A DNA stretch of 8,738 bases. Source: JBEKDJ01 sp050014415. Its GTDB lineage: Bacteria; Desulfobacterota; BSN033; UBA1163. Shown here piece after piece: positions 1 to 6,121 of the stretch. The notes under the pieces are model-generated. The model made no database searches. It worked only from the letters and a program-made list of their open reading frames with translations, and had not been told where the DNA came from. How positions within the stretch are numbered: the stretch's first letter is position 1; the number at the start of each line of letters is the position of its first letter. Made by a program: the position numbers and the translations under genes. The stretch spans positions 1-8,738 of the forward strand of contig JBEKDJ010000188.1 of NCBI GenBank assembly GCA_050014415.1. Direction: 5' to 3'.

Positions 1-698
1 CCGAAAATGAGAATCACCCCTTGGGCATTCAGAGGAAAGGCACATGCCAAGGCATAGTCCCGGTCCCCTTTGCCCATCGCCTGAGTGGGCATGATCAGTA
101 TCTCATGCGAATTGATGCCCCCTGTCATATGGGCTTTGGCCCCCCGAATGATGATACCATCGGATTTTCGTTCCACAACATGGGTGAAGAGATCGGGGTC
201 TGATTGTTTTTCAGGAGGAAGCGAACGATCCCCCTTGGGATCAGTCATTCCCCCCACCACCATCACATTGCTCTCTTGGATGTTAAGAAGATATTGTTTA
301 AACCTTCCAAAATAGTTTGTATTATATTTCTGGTCGATATCATAAGCGGTCATATAAACAGCATTCAGAGCGTCAAATCCTACGCACCGTTGAAAGCAGG
401 TGCCTGTTTCTTGAGCTATGAGACGGAGCATCTGCACCTTTTTGATCAGGTCATCTACACTCTGGTGAATATGGGTGAATCGATTGATCTTCTTGCCGGT
501 CAGGTGAGACGTGGCTGTCATCAACTCCTCATGCTCAGGACGGAGAGCGAGCTCGTAGGTGAGGGCTGCGGAATTGATATGGGGCCGAAGGGCGGGATGC
601 TCTGTGACATCGTCCACACGTTTGCCATTGTAATAAACAACGTGATGGAGGTCCTTCAAGCTCTTGATGTAATCTTCTCTTGTCACAATGTTTTTCAT
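1..698 (-). CDS. abfD: 4-hydroxybutyryl-CoA dehydratase / vinylacetyl-CoA isomerase family protein, N-terminal part (3' end outside window)
   Basis: This frame is open from an ATG at 698 to the window edge, giving 232 complete residues of a family usually near 490. The family (HpaB/AbfD fold) includes the [4Fe-4S]- and FAD-containing radical enzyme that dehydrates 4-hydroxybutyryl-CoA to crotonyl-CoA. The motif CFQRCVGFDA is visible, with Cys101 and Cys105 matching cluster ligands Cys99 and Cys103 of the Clostridium aminobutyricum enzyme, which I compared from memory. INRFTHIHQS lies near residue 71, MTDPKGDR near 151, and RGAKAHMTGGINSHE near 185, with Thr192 matching Thr190. The other two cluster ligands (His292, Cys299 in that enzyme) fall outside the window, so activity cannot be confirmed. 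GAGG at 709-706 with a 6-base spacer supports the start. The gene lies 206 bases after the SDR gene and could be in the same transcript. Family assignment is strong; the exact substrate is inferred. Confidence 0.88.
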   Translation of the reverse strand, partial: MKNIVTREDYIKSLKDLHHVVYYNGKRVDDVTEHPALRPHINSAALTYELALRPEHEELMTATSHLTGKKINRFTHIHQSVDDLIKKVQMLRLIAQETGTCFQRCVGFDALNAVYMTAYDIDQKYNTNYFGRFKQYLLNIQESNVMVVGGMTDPKGDRSLPPEKQSDPDLFTHVVERKSDGIIIRGAKAHMTGGINSHEILIMPTQAMGKGDRDYALACAFPLNAQGVILIF

Positions 699-904
699 AT
701 TTTTCCCTCTTAAATCGTTTGACCTGATGGCTCAGTAAGGTCACCAATGATTCCCCTTTCTATTAGAATTTATTGTTGACGCATCCAATTTTCGGCCGTG
801 CAGGAACCAGAGCAATTCTTCCGCTTTAATTCATGACACATCTTATTTCCGATTTCTCCTCGAGAAGCCGCGTTTTCACTCCGAATGGATTCGCTGTCCA
901 AATT
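699..904. other. Intergenic region between the SDR and abfD-like genes
   Basis: These 206 bases hold no convincing gene. Just before the abfD-like ATG there is a clear ribosome site (GAGG, 709-706). A loose promoter-like pair can be read on the minus strand (TTGGAT, 17 bases, TAATAG), but each hexamer matches only about 3 of 6 consensus bases, so I do not call it. A short TCTC/GAGA inverted repeat around the CTCGAG near 860 is too weak, and lacks a T-run, to be a terminator. Confidence 0.5.
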
Positions 905-1660
905 TCATAAGGCAAGCCATCCCCCGTCTACGAAAATGGTTTGGCCGGTAACATAGCTTGATGCATTCGAGGCAAGATAGATCGCTGCGCCTACGACCTC
1001 TTCAGGTTTGCCAAATCTTTTCATTGGAGTCTTTTGAAGGAGATCCTCCGCGATGATCTTCGAATCTCTCATTCCTTTGGTTAATTCCGTTTCGAAGTAG
1101 GCTGGACCAATCGCATTGACCTGAATGTTATATCGAGTCCATTCGATGGCAAGAACCTTTGTCAATTGAAGAATTCCCCCCTTTGTGGCACAATAGGCAG
1201 CCTGTCTTGGAAATCCAACCACTGCCCCCACAGAAACCATATTGATGATCTTCCCTCCTCCCTGTTGAATCATTGTCTTCCCCACAGCCTGGCAGAAAAG
1301 AAAGGTTCCTGTGAGATTGACCCTCACAATTTCTTCCCAATCCTGGAGGTTTATTTCTTCTGCTTTTTTCAGAATTGGGCTAATCCCCGCATTATTGAGG
1401 AGAATGTCGATTCTGGGAAAGATCTTTAGGGCAGTTTCGACGACTTTATTAATATCTTCAGGGTTTCCGATGTCAGCCGAAATGGGGAGGACCTTTCTCC
1501 CAAGGCCTTCTATTTCTTTTCCAACTCCTTCGAGCGCCGACAGATTTCTGCTCACTAAGATGAGGTCAGCCCCAACCTGAGCAAACCCTTTTGCGATTGC
1601 CTTACCAATGCCACGGCTTGCACCTGTCACAATTGCTATCTTTCCTTCGAGTTGAAACAT
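905..1660 (-). CDS. Short-chain dehydrogenase/reductase (SDR), FabG-like
   Basis: This is a 251-residue classical SDR, a normal length for the family. The Rossmann motif TGASRGIG is at residues 12-19 and NNAG at 89-92. The catalytic set is complete: Asn115, Ser143, Tyr156 and Lys160 (YCATK). Arg16 in the glycine loop and Arg39 after the second strand, with no acidic residue there, favour NADP(H). The C-terminal pattern FGKPEEV...YVTGQ...VDGG is typical of 3-oxoacyl-ACP/3-hydroxyacyl reductase-like members. The substrate cannot be read from sequence; beside an acyl-CoA dehydratase a 3-hydroxyacyl or hydroxy-acid substrate is plausible (inference). I chose ATG 1660 because it places the standard start 'MFQLEGK' before strand 1, with GGA 6 bases upstream. 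A TTG start at 1744 would add 28 atypical residues that lie over the decayed livG sequence. Confidence 0.9.
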   Translation of the reverse strand: MFQLEGKIAIVTGASRGIGKAIAKGFAQVGADLILVSRNLSALEGVGKEIEGLGRKVLPISADIGNPEDINKVVETALKIFPRIDILLNNAGISPILKKAEEINLQDWEEIVRVNLTGTFLFCQAVGKTMIQQGGGKIINMVSVGAVVGFPRQAAYCATKGGILQLTKVLAIEWTRYNIQVNAIGPAYFETELTKGMRDSKIIAEDLLQKTPMKRFGKPEEVVGAAIYLASNASSYVTGQTIFVDGGWLAL

Positions 1661-1707
1661 TTTTAATCCATCGATTCCAAAAAATTCCGCATCAAGTTTT
1701 GCTTCCT

Positions 1708-1785
1708 CTACAAGCCAAATTGGTCGGCCGCGGTCAAGCTGCAAAATTTCTTGGCTAAGGTTAATCCTCTAATTTCAAGCAGCAT
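1708..1785 (-). pseudogene. livG: livG remnant (first 25 codons of a lost ABC ATPase gene)
   Basis: Read from ATG 1785, the frame gives 25 residues before TAG at 1710-1708. They match the N-terminus of the intact LivG in this window: MLLEIRGLT then LAKKF then SLTAADQF here, against TLLEIKGLT, KHF, GLAAVNQF there, with one two-residue insertion. The DNA also aligns (CATGCTGCTTGAAAT against CACGCTGCTTGAAAT). No Walker A, signature or Walker B follows, so it cannot be an ATPase. It overlaps the livM end by 11 bases, mirroring the overlap of intact livG with livHM. A usable ribosome site remains (AAGG 1795-1792, 6-base spacer), so a 25-residue peptide may still be made. Alignment fades just after the TAG and the SDR gene begins 47 bases later. 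This points to deletion of the rest of livG and of livF. Confidence 0.82.
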
Positions 1786-2779
1786 GGACAGCCTTTTTCC
1801 CTTTTTTCCATCCTATATACCACGACCTTATGAGCTGGGGCAGACCTACCAGTCCCTGGGGCATTAAGTAGACAACGATGAGCAGTATGGCAGCAGAAAT
1901 AAAGGGAGAATATATTTTCAAATCACGAAAAAATTCAGGAATTAAAACTAGAACAAAGGTTCCAACTATAGGTCCGGCAAAGCTGTCTATCCCTCCTATG
2001 AGCACATACATAAAAAGCCACAGGGTTGCCAGGAAGTTGAAGCTACTGGGAGAAAGTACCAGATTGTAAAGGGCGTAACTGGCCCCGGCCAGACCAACAA
2101 AGAAACACCCTACAGCCACAACCAGAATTCTGTAGAAGCCCTCATTGATACCCACACTGGAGGCGACCATGTGTGACTGTGAAATCGCCTTCAGATTCGT
2201 ACCAATGCGGGAGAACTCAAACCGGTAAAGGGCTATGATGCTGACCAGGGCTAACCCAAGAAAGAAATAGTAATAGGACTCCTTTGATCCGGTAAAGATA
2301 GGGGAGATACCAGTAAGACCGCTATAACCGCCTGTCCAATCTCCGAAGGCATAGATAATCTGAATTACCCCAATGCCAAAGAAGAGACTACCCATAGCAT
2401 AGTAGAGTGTTCTTAGTCTTGCAAAGGGGTATCCTATTAAAATTCCGAGACCCGTCGATGCCAGCGCCGCCAGCGGGATAATAAGCCAGGGGGGCCAGCC
2501 AAGCCATCTCGAGGCCATCCCTGAAAGGTAAGCCCCCACGCCCATGAAAGCCCCGTGGGCAAGAGGAAACTGCCCTGAAATAGTTATTGTACGGAGGCTA
2601 ATGGAGGCCACGACGTATATGAAACTCAGGATGAGAATATGCAATGTATAGGGCGACCTGAGCAATATCGGTAAAAGCGCTATTATGGCAACCAATCCCG
2701 TATAAACGGCAGGCCTCAGCCACTTTCTGTCACCTGTTGTTTTAGAGAATGTAGATACAGGAATCTGAGTGTCCTTCAT
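1775..2779 (-). CDS. livM: ABC transporter permease LivM (HAAT family), stand-alone copy
   Basis: This 334-residue inner-membrane protein is one of two channel-forming subunits of a Liv-type importer. It is mostly hydrophobic helices after a polar stretch of about 22 residues. Family marks are SGQFPLAHGAFMGVGAY (68-84), the cytoplasmic coupling loop SRIGTNLKAISQSHMVASSVG (190-210) that contacts an ATPase, and IGGIDSFAGPIVGT (261-274). The tail is basic (GWKKGKKAVHAA). It is about 84% identical to the LivM half of the fused permease in this window (hand count). The ATG at 2779 is the first in-frame start after the livH stop, but its ribosome site is poor: AAGG sits only 2 bases before the ATG. 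The frame is continuous with livH except for one TGA. No intact ATPase follows it; a livG remnant overlaps its last 11 bases. It presumably pairs with the adjacent LivH and borrows LivG/LivF. Confidence 0.93.
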   Translation of the reverse strand: MKDTQIPVSTFSKTTGDRKWLRPAVYTGLVAIIALLPILLRSPYTLHILILSFIYVVASISLRTITISGQFPLAHGAFMGVGAYLSGMASRWLGWPPWLIIPLAALASTGLGILIGYPFARLRTLYYAMGSLFFGIGVIQIIYAFGDWTGGYSGLTGISPIFTGSKESYYYFFLGLALVSIIALYRFEFSRIGTNLKAISQSHMVASSVGINEGFYRILVVAVGCFFVGLAGASYALYNLVLSPSSFNFLATLWLFMYVLIGGIDSFAGPIVGTFVLVLIPEFFRDLKIYSPFISAAILLIVVYLMPQGLVGLPQLIRSWYIGWKKGKKAVHAA

Positions 2780-2899
2780 AACCTTATGATCTATTGAGAT
2801 TATTCCAAAATCCGTGGAAATGGTAATAAGATCTCCCTGTATGATCGTAGTCCCTGGAAATACTTCACTTTCTCGGGAATCTTCCCAATTAGTGGGTTG
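2780..2899 (-). other. Open 40-codon spacer between livH and livM, in frame with both
   Basis: The 120 bases between the livH TGA (2902-2900) and the livM ATG are a multiple of three and contain no stop in the livH/livM frame. The translation begins QPTNWEDSRE and ends GIISIDHKV. It has no ATG, GTG or TTG in frame and no recognisable domain. The fused paralogue lacks this segment: its linker passes straight from GREVE to MASD. A small GGGAA/TTCCC palindrome lies at 2875-2886. The stretch may be decayed spacer or a linker used if the TGA is read through. Confidence 0.6.
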
Positions 2900-3757
2900 T
2901 CATGCCTCATGCCCAAAAAAGCCTTGTGGTCGAATCAAAAGAAGGATGACAACCATGGCAACAGCAATTGCCTCACTGGCAGCGCCGCTTGTCAAAACGG
3001 GTAATATTGCATTTAAGGCACCTAAGACTAAGCCCGCTATGAGGATACCGCTGATACTTCCTACCCCGGCCAAGATAACCAGCATAAGAGTTTTTACCAG
3101 CATGAAGTCTCCGACAAAAGGGCCTAAGCCTAAATATGCCCCCATTAGACATCCAGCTATTACTGCCAAACCGGAGCCTAAAGCACAAGCGAGAACAGAA
3201 ATATGTTGAATATTAATACCCTGCAGGCGAGCCCCCTCTATATTTTGGGCAATGGCCTGCATTTGCTGGCCCCATTTGGTCCGACTCATGAACCAGATTA
3301 TCCCTGCTGCAAGGACGGCCCCGATGACAAAAGTTACTACTCTCTCATAGCTCACTGAAATCGGTCCAGCTGTGAAAACGCCCTTGGCAAAGGTTGGTAT
3401 CGCGAGGAATTTAGTCCCCGCTTTTATATTCACCACAGTTTGCAAAATTACTGTAATAGCGATGCATATCATCACGGTGCGGTTGAAATCCCCGACAAAA
3501 GGACGAAAGCAGAACTTCTCCAGGAATGCTCCAAACGCAGCCCCGATGAGTGTTGTCATGATTAACGCCGCCCAATGATTGACACCCAACCCCGCTATCA
3601 ATACAAAACCGATATAGCCACCAACCATATATATGGCGCCATGGGCAAAATTGAGTATCCCCAGCATGTTAAAAAGGAAAACAAAACCCAGCGCCACCAG
3701 CACATACATAGATGACAATATCAAAACATTGATTGACGTTGCTACCACTAGCTCCAT
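2900..3757 (-). CDS. livH: ABC transporter permease LivH (HAAT family), stand-alone copy
   Basis: This 285-residue polytopic membrane protein is the partner of LivM in a Liv-type importer. Family marks are LGILNFAHGAIYMVGGYIG (32-50), the coupling loop TKWGQQMQAIAQNIEGARLQ (160-179, then GINI) that docks an ATPase, LAGVGSISGILIAGL (229-243), and the usual ending LLIRPQGFFG. It is about 69% identical to the LivH half of the fused permease in this window. The ATG at 3757 follows livK by 99 bases that include a strong hairpin. Its ribosome site is mediocre (AAGGA about 12 bases upstream). The stop is TGA followed by C, after which the same frame stays open into livM. Its length and ending are normal for LivH, so the stop may simply be genuine. 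Confidence 0.94.
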   Translation of the reverse strand: MELVVATSINVLILSSMYVLVALGFVFLFNMLGILNFAHGAIYMVGGYIGFVLIAGLGVNHWAALIMTTLIGAAFGAFLEKFCFRPFVGDFNRTVMICIAITVILQTVVNIKAGTKFLAIPTFAKGVFTAGPISVSYERVVTFVIGAVLAAGIIWFMSRTKWGQQMQAIAQNIEGARLQGINIQHISVLACALGSGLAVIAGCLMGAYLGLGPFVGDFMLVKTLMLVILAGVGSISGILIAGLVLGALNAILPVLTSGAASEAIAVAMVVILLLIRPQGFFGHEA

Positions 3758-3802
3758 ATGGTTCTCTTTCCTTCGGATTTAAATCTTTCCCAAGAAACCA
3801 CC

Positions 3803-3832
3803 CGGGGGTGATGAAAAGTTTCATCACCCCCG
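3803..3832. repeat. Perfect 14-bp inverted repeat (intercistronic hairpin) between livK and livH
   Basis: CGGGGGTGATGAAA at 3803-3816 is exactly complementary to TTTCATCACCCCCG at 3819-3832, leaving 2 bases between the arms; in RNA the inner A-T pairs would open to form a loop. On the transcribed (minus) strand it is followed by GGTGGTTTC and not by a T-run, so it does not look like an ordinary intrinsic terminator. Hairpins between a binding-protein gene and its permease genes are known to protect the upstream message and lower permease expression. That role is inferred here. Confidence 0.75.
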
Positions 3833-3856
3833 TTACTAAAACCCTTAATCGGTTAG

Positions 3857-5086
3857 TTATGGGATTAGACCTACGTCTATTAATCCGCCGGATATCGACT
3901 TTCCCTCTTTCGATACCTGCACCGGTTCGGGGTGAGCCACGGCATGATGCTTAATTCCATAAGTTATGTCTCCACACATCCTCCCCGGTCCAAAAAGGGT
4001 ATCCACTTTGTCCATTGCCTCCCATTTAGCCTTCACCACAGTGGGGTCAAGGCTTTGGGCCGCTTCAATGACTTGTTTTAGAACCCATAATGAATTGGCA
4101 CCCTGAAGATAGATAGAGGTGCTTGGCCCATATTTGGCTATGATTCTTTTGGTTATTTCATTCATGAGAGGCGGATTGGAAAGATCGTAGGGTGTAACGG
4201 CAAAAGTAAACACATCCTTCAACGCCTCACTCCCCGCAATGGCCCCTACTTCATCCAAAGGGAAAACGATAACGCCTGCATAGGGCTTTTTGTTGCCTAA
4301 ATTGCGGACCCCCTTGAGAACGCCACCCACATGCTGGGAGGTACCATTCAAATGGAATATGGCATCCGCGTCTTTAATTGTGTTGAGCTTTGCCGCAATA
4401 GCGTTGAAGTCTACTATCTCAGGAGGGAAAGAAACGAGGTCGCCAACCATCGTGAATCCATGTTCTTTGAATAACTTTTTTATGATTGGTGAAAGGTAAG
4501 GTATGGAACCATCATCGCACATGATATAGGCAAGTTTCTTTACCTTTGGATAATTCTTCTTCAAAAATTGAAAGGCGGCAATCGAGTCTCCCACGCTTGA
4601 ATTATATCCAAGAAATCCATAGGGTGTATTTTTATCCAATTCTCCGGGTTGGTTCGAGCAGTAGCCCATGACATAGATTACCTTATTTGGATTTGTCACT
4701 GGTGCCGCTGCTGTAGAAAAGAATGCAGTCGGTCCAATAATGAACTTGACCCCTTTGTCAAAGACCAACCTGTTGGCCGCTGCCGTGACACCATCGAGGG
4801 TACTCTTGCCGTCTTCAACGATTGTCTCGACCAAGTATTTCTGGCCCTTCACAGTGATTCCACCCTTCTCATTTATCATCTCCGCCGCAATTTGGACTTC
4901 ATTCCAATCCAGGACATTGTGGCCAGAAAACCAGCCTGTTAAACATTCGAGGGCACCAATCTTTAATTTCTCTGCCTGGGAAGCAGCGAAGGAAGACTTG
5001 CCCCAAGTTGACAAGAGGACGATGCTGACTAAAACCAGAATTGAAAAAGCACTGATACTCAGTTTGAATAACTTTTTTTGTTTCAT
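3857..5086 (-). CDS. livK: Periplasmic substrate-binding protein of a Liv-type ABC transporter
   Basis: This is a 409-residue type I periplasmic binding protein (Peripla_BP_6 kind), which captures the substrate and delivers it to LivH/LivM. It starts with a Sec signal: basic MKQKKLFK, a hydrophobic core to about residue 26, and likely cleavage around SSFAA (31-35). There is no lipobox Cys, so a soluble periplasmic protein is expected. The mature part opens LKIGALECLTGWFSG, followed by AAEMINEKGG (67-76) and FIIGPTAFFSTAAAP (115-129), the normal lobe-1 pattern. The pocket loop carries a bulky Trp (LTGWFSG) where many LivK proteins have small residues, so the ligand need not be leucine/isoleucine/valine; amides, aromatic acids and short acids are known for this family. 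The start is M at 5086, since AGGAGG lies 6 bases before it; the ATG at 5101 would lie ahead of that site. It is the only binding protein in the window. Confidence 0.93.
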   Translation of the reverse strand: MKQKKLFKLSISAFSILVLVSIVLLSTWGKSSFAASQAEKLKIGALECLTGWFSGHNVLDWNEVQIAAEMINEKGGITVKGQKYLVETIVEDGKSTLDGVTAAANRLVFDKGVKFIIGPTAFFSTAAAPVTNPNKVIYVMGYCSNQPGELDKNTPYGFLGYNSSVGDSIAAFQFLKKNYPKVKKLAYIMCDDGSIPYLSPIIKKLFKEHGFTMVGDLVSFPPEIVDFNAIAAKLNTIKDADAIFHLNGTSQHVGGVLKGVRNLGNKKPYAGVIVFPLDEVGAIAGSEALKDVFTFAVTPYDLSNPPLMNEITKRIIAKYGPSTSIYLQGANSLWVLKQVIEAAQSLDPTVVKAKWEAMDKVDTLFGPGRMCGDITYGIKHHAVAHPEPVQVSKEGKSISGGLIDVGLIP

Positions 5087-5413
5087 TTTTAACCTCCTCA
5101 TTAATCAATTTTCAAAATGTTTCAATAAGAATCTACTTGTGGAGAGCTTTAAAACTATTTATCTTACACTATAAGAACCTCTTTATTTAAGACTCATCTG
5201 TATATCCTTCCTCTTACTCCTATTTCGATCGGGTCTTAAGGGAATGAAATTTAATTCAACTCGGTTTTTCACCTCCTTTCATCCTGCTGTCTAAGCTCAC
5301 CAGATGCTTCAGTCGATGCAATTAGTTCCTAAAAAAGACGCGAATGACATTGGTTCTACCAGTAGCATGTAAAATCTTTTCATCAACATGCGAGGATTTT
5401 AAATCCGGTGTAA
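5087..5413. other. 327-base gap between livF and livK, probable livK leader
   Basis: No gene is supported here. Just before livK sits an excellent ribosome site (AGGAGG 5098-5093, 6-base spacer). Further upstream an isolated AAGGAGGTGA (5278-5269, minus strand), fully complementary to the usual 16S tail, has no start codon at a workable distance. A GTG inside it opens a 29-codon basic frame (5272-5183) with only a loose AGGA upstream. A TATAGT at 5173-5168 resembles a -10 box, but no good -35 lies 16-18 bases upstream. Near livF there is a GGATTTTAAATCC palindrome (5394-5406) and a GCATGT/ACATGC pair (5365-5391). Neither has a GC-rich stem plus T-run, so I see no clear terminator, and readthrough from livF into livK is possible. 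Confidence 0.55.
5093..5098 (-). promoter_or_regulatory. Ribosome binding site of livK (decides its start)
   Basis: AGGAGG is followed by TTAAAA and then ATG at 5086, a near-ideal spacing of 6 bases. The in-frame ATG at 5101 lies just upstream of the motif and has no comparable site of its own, so the shorter protein with a standard signal peptide is preferred. Confidence 0.85.
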
Positions 5414-6121
5414 TTATCCTCCCAGATAGGCCCTCCTGACTATATCACTCGACCTCACCTTCTCGATGTCACCCGCTAAAACCACTCTCCCTACCTGAAG
5501 CGCATACGCCCTGCTCGCTACCCCAAGGGCCAAGTGAACATTCTGCTCTACCAAAAGAACACCCACCCCCCTCCGGTTGATGTCTTTGATCACTTCACCC
5601 AACTGCTCTATCACAATCGGTGCCAGCCCCAACGATGGCTCATCCATGCAGAGAAGCCTTGGCTTCGCCATCAATCCCCTCCCGATGGCCAACATCTGTT
5701 GCTCGCCCCCGCTCAACGTCCCCGCCTTCTGATTCCGACGCTCCTGTAACCGGGGAAAAAGCTTATAAACCTCCCCTAAACTCTCGCTGATTTCCTCCTT
5801 GTCCCTACGTAAACTGGCCCCCAGCTTCAGATTGCTCAATACACTGAGATACGGAAAAAGCTGCCGCCCCTCGGGAACTAGGCTGATTCCTAACTTCACA
5901 ATCTCCGTCGTCTCTCTCCCCTCTATCCTCTCCCCAAGAAACCGCACCTCCCCCGAAGTTGATCGCACCAACCCCGATAATGCCCTCAATATCGTGCTCT
6001 TGCCCGCACCATTGGCCCCGATGATGCTCACCACCGCCCCCTCCGATACCTCTAACGATACATCCTGAACCGCCATGGATTTCCCATAGTACACCGTCAA
6101 ACCTTGGATCTCAAGCAACAT
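5414..6121 (-). CDS. livF: ABC transporter ATP-binding protein LivF
   Basis: This 235-residue cytoplasmic ATPase is one of two that drive a Liv-type importer. Walker A is GANGAGKST (35-43), the VPEGRQLFP segment (82-90) is the LivF form of the Q-loop region, the signature is LSGGEQQ (136-142), and Walker B is LLCMDEP (156-162). The switch position reads LVEQN with Gln193 in place of His, as is common in LivF; LivG here has the His. The ending AYLGG is normal. I chose ATG 6121 because GGAGG lies 5 bases before it and the protein then starts MLLEIQGL. An ATG at 6151 would add 10 residues without a good ribosome site. The start overlaps the livG end by 11 bases, indicating translational coupling. 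This is the only livF in the window, so it may serve both permease pairs. Confidence 0.95.
   Translation of the reverse strand: MLLEIQGLTVYYGKSMAVQDVSLEVSEGAVVSIIGANGAGKSTILRALSGLVRSTSGEVRFLGERIEGRETTEIVKLGISLVPEGRQLFPYLSVLSNLKLGASLRRDKEEISESLGEVYKLFPRLQERRNQKAGTLSGGEQQMLAIGRGLMAKPRLLCMDEPSLGLAPIVIEQLGEVIKDINRRGVGVLLVEQNVHLALGVASRAYALQVGRVVLAGDIEKVRSSDIVRRAYLGG

Larger units (their letters stand above)
1775..3757. repeat. Downstream copy of a ~1.9-kb imperfect direct repeat (livH, livM)
   Basis: This block is paralogous over its coding length, in the same orientation, to 6862-8730. The livM ends are nearly identical in long stretches, for example GGGAGAATATATTTTCAA in both (plus strand, near 1902 and 6989). 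The main length difference is the 120-base in-frame spacer between livH and livM found only here. Confidence 0.88.

Noticed and set aside
204..713. 169-codon open frame on the plus strand
   Set aside because: It lies opposite the abfD-like gene, whose minus-strand translation has clear family motifs; the plus-strand product resembles nothing and is a shadow.
535..747. 70-codon minus-strand frame overlapping the abfD-like start
   Set aside because: It is in another frame of the abfD-like gene, lacks a recognisable domain, and the GAGG ribosome site serves the ATG at 698.
1661..1744. 28-residue N-terminal extension of the SDR from a TTG start
   Set aside because: It lies mostly over the decayed livG sequence in another frame, has no good ribosome site, and the family normally starts at the ATG at 1660.
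2900..2902. TGA as a selenocysteine codon in livH
   Set aside because: I see no convincing SECIS-like stem-loop after it, the residue falls at the normal LivH end, and the fused paralogue has Glu at the aligned position.
5087..5101. Upstream ATG for livK at 5101
   Set aside because: The ribosome site AGGAGG overlaps the second and third codons of that frame and is correctly spaced for the ATG at 5086.
4740..5174. 144-codon plus-strand frame opposite livK
   Set aside because: It is the complement of the livK coding region, which has a signal peptide and binding-protein motifs; no independent support exists.
5394..5406. GGATTTTAAATCC palindrome as a livF terminator
   Set aside because: The arms are AT-rich with no real loop and no T-run follows, so it does not fit an intrinsic terminator.
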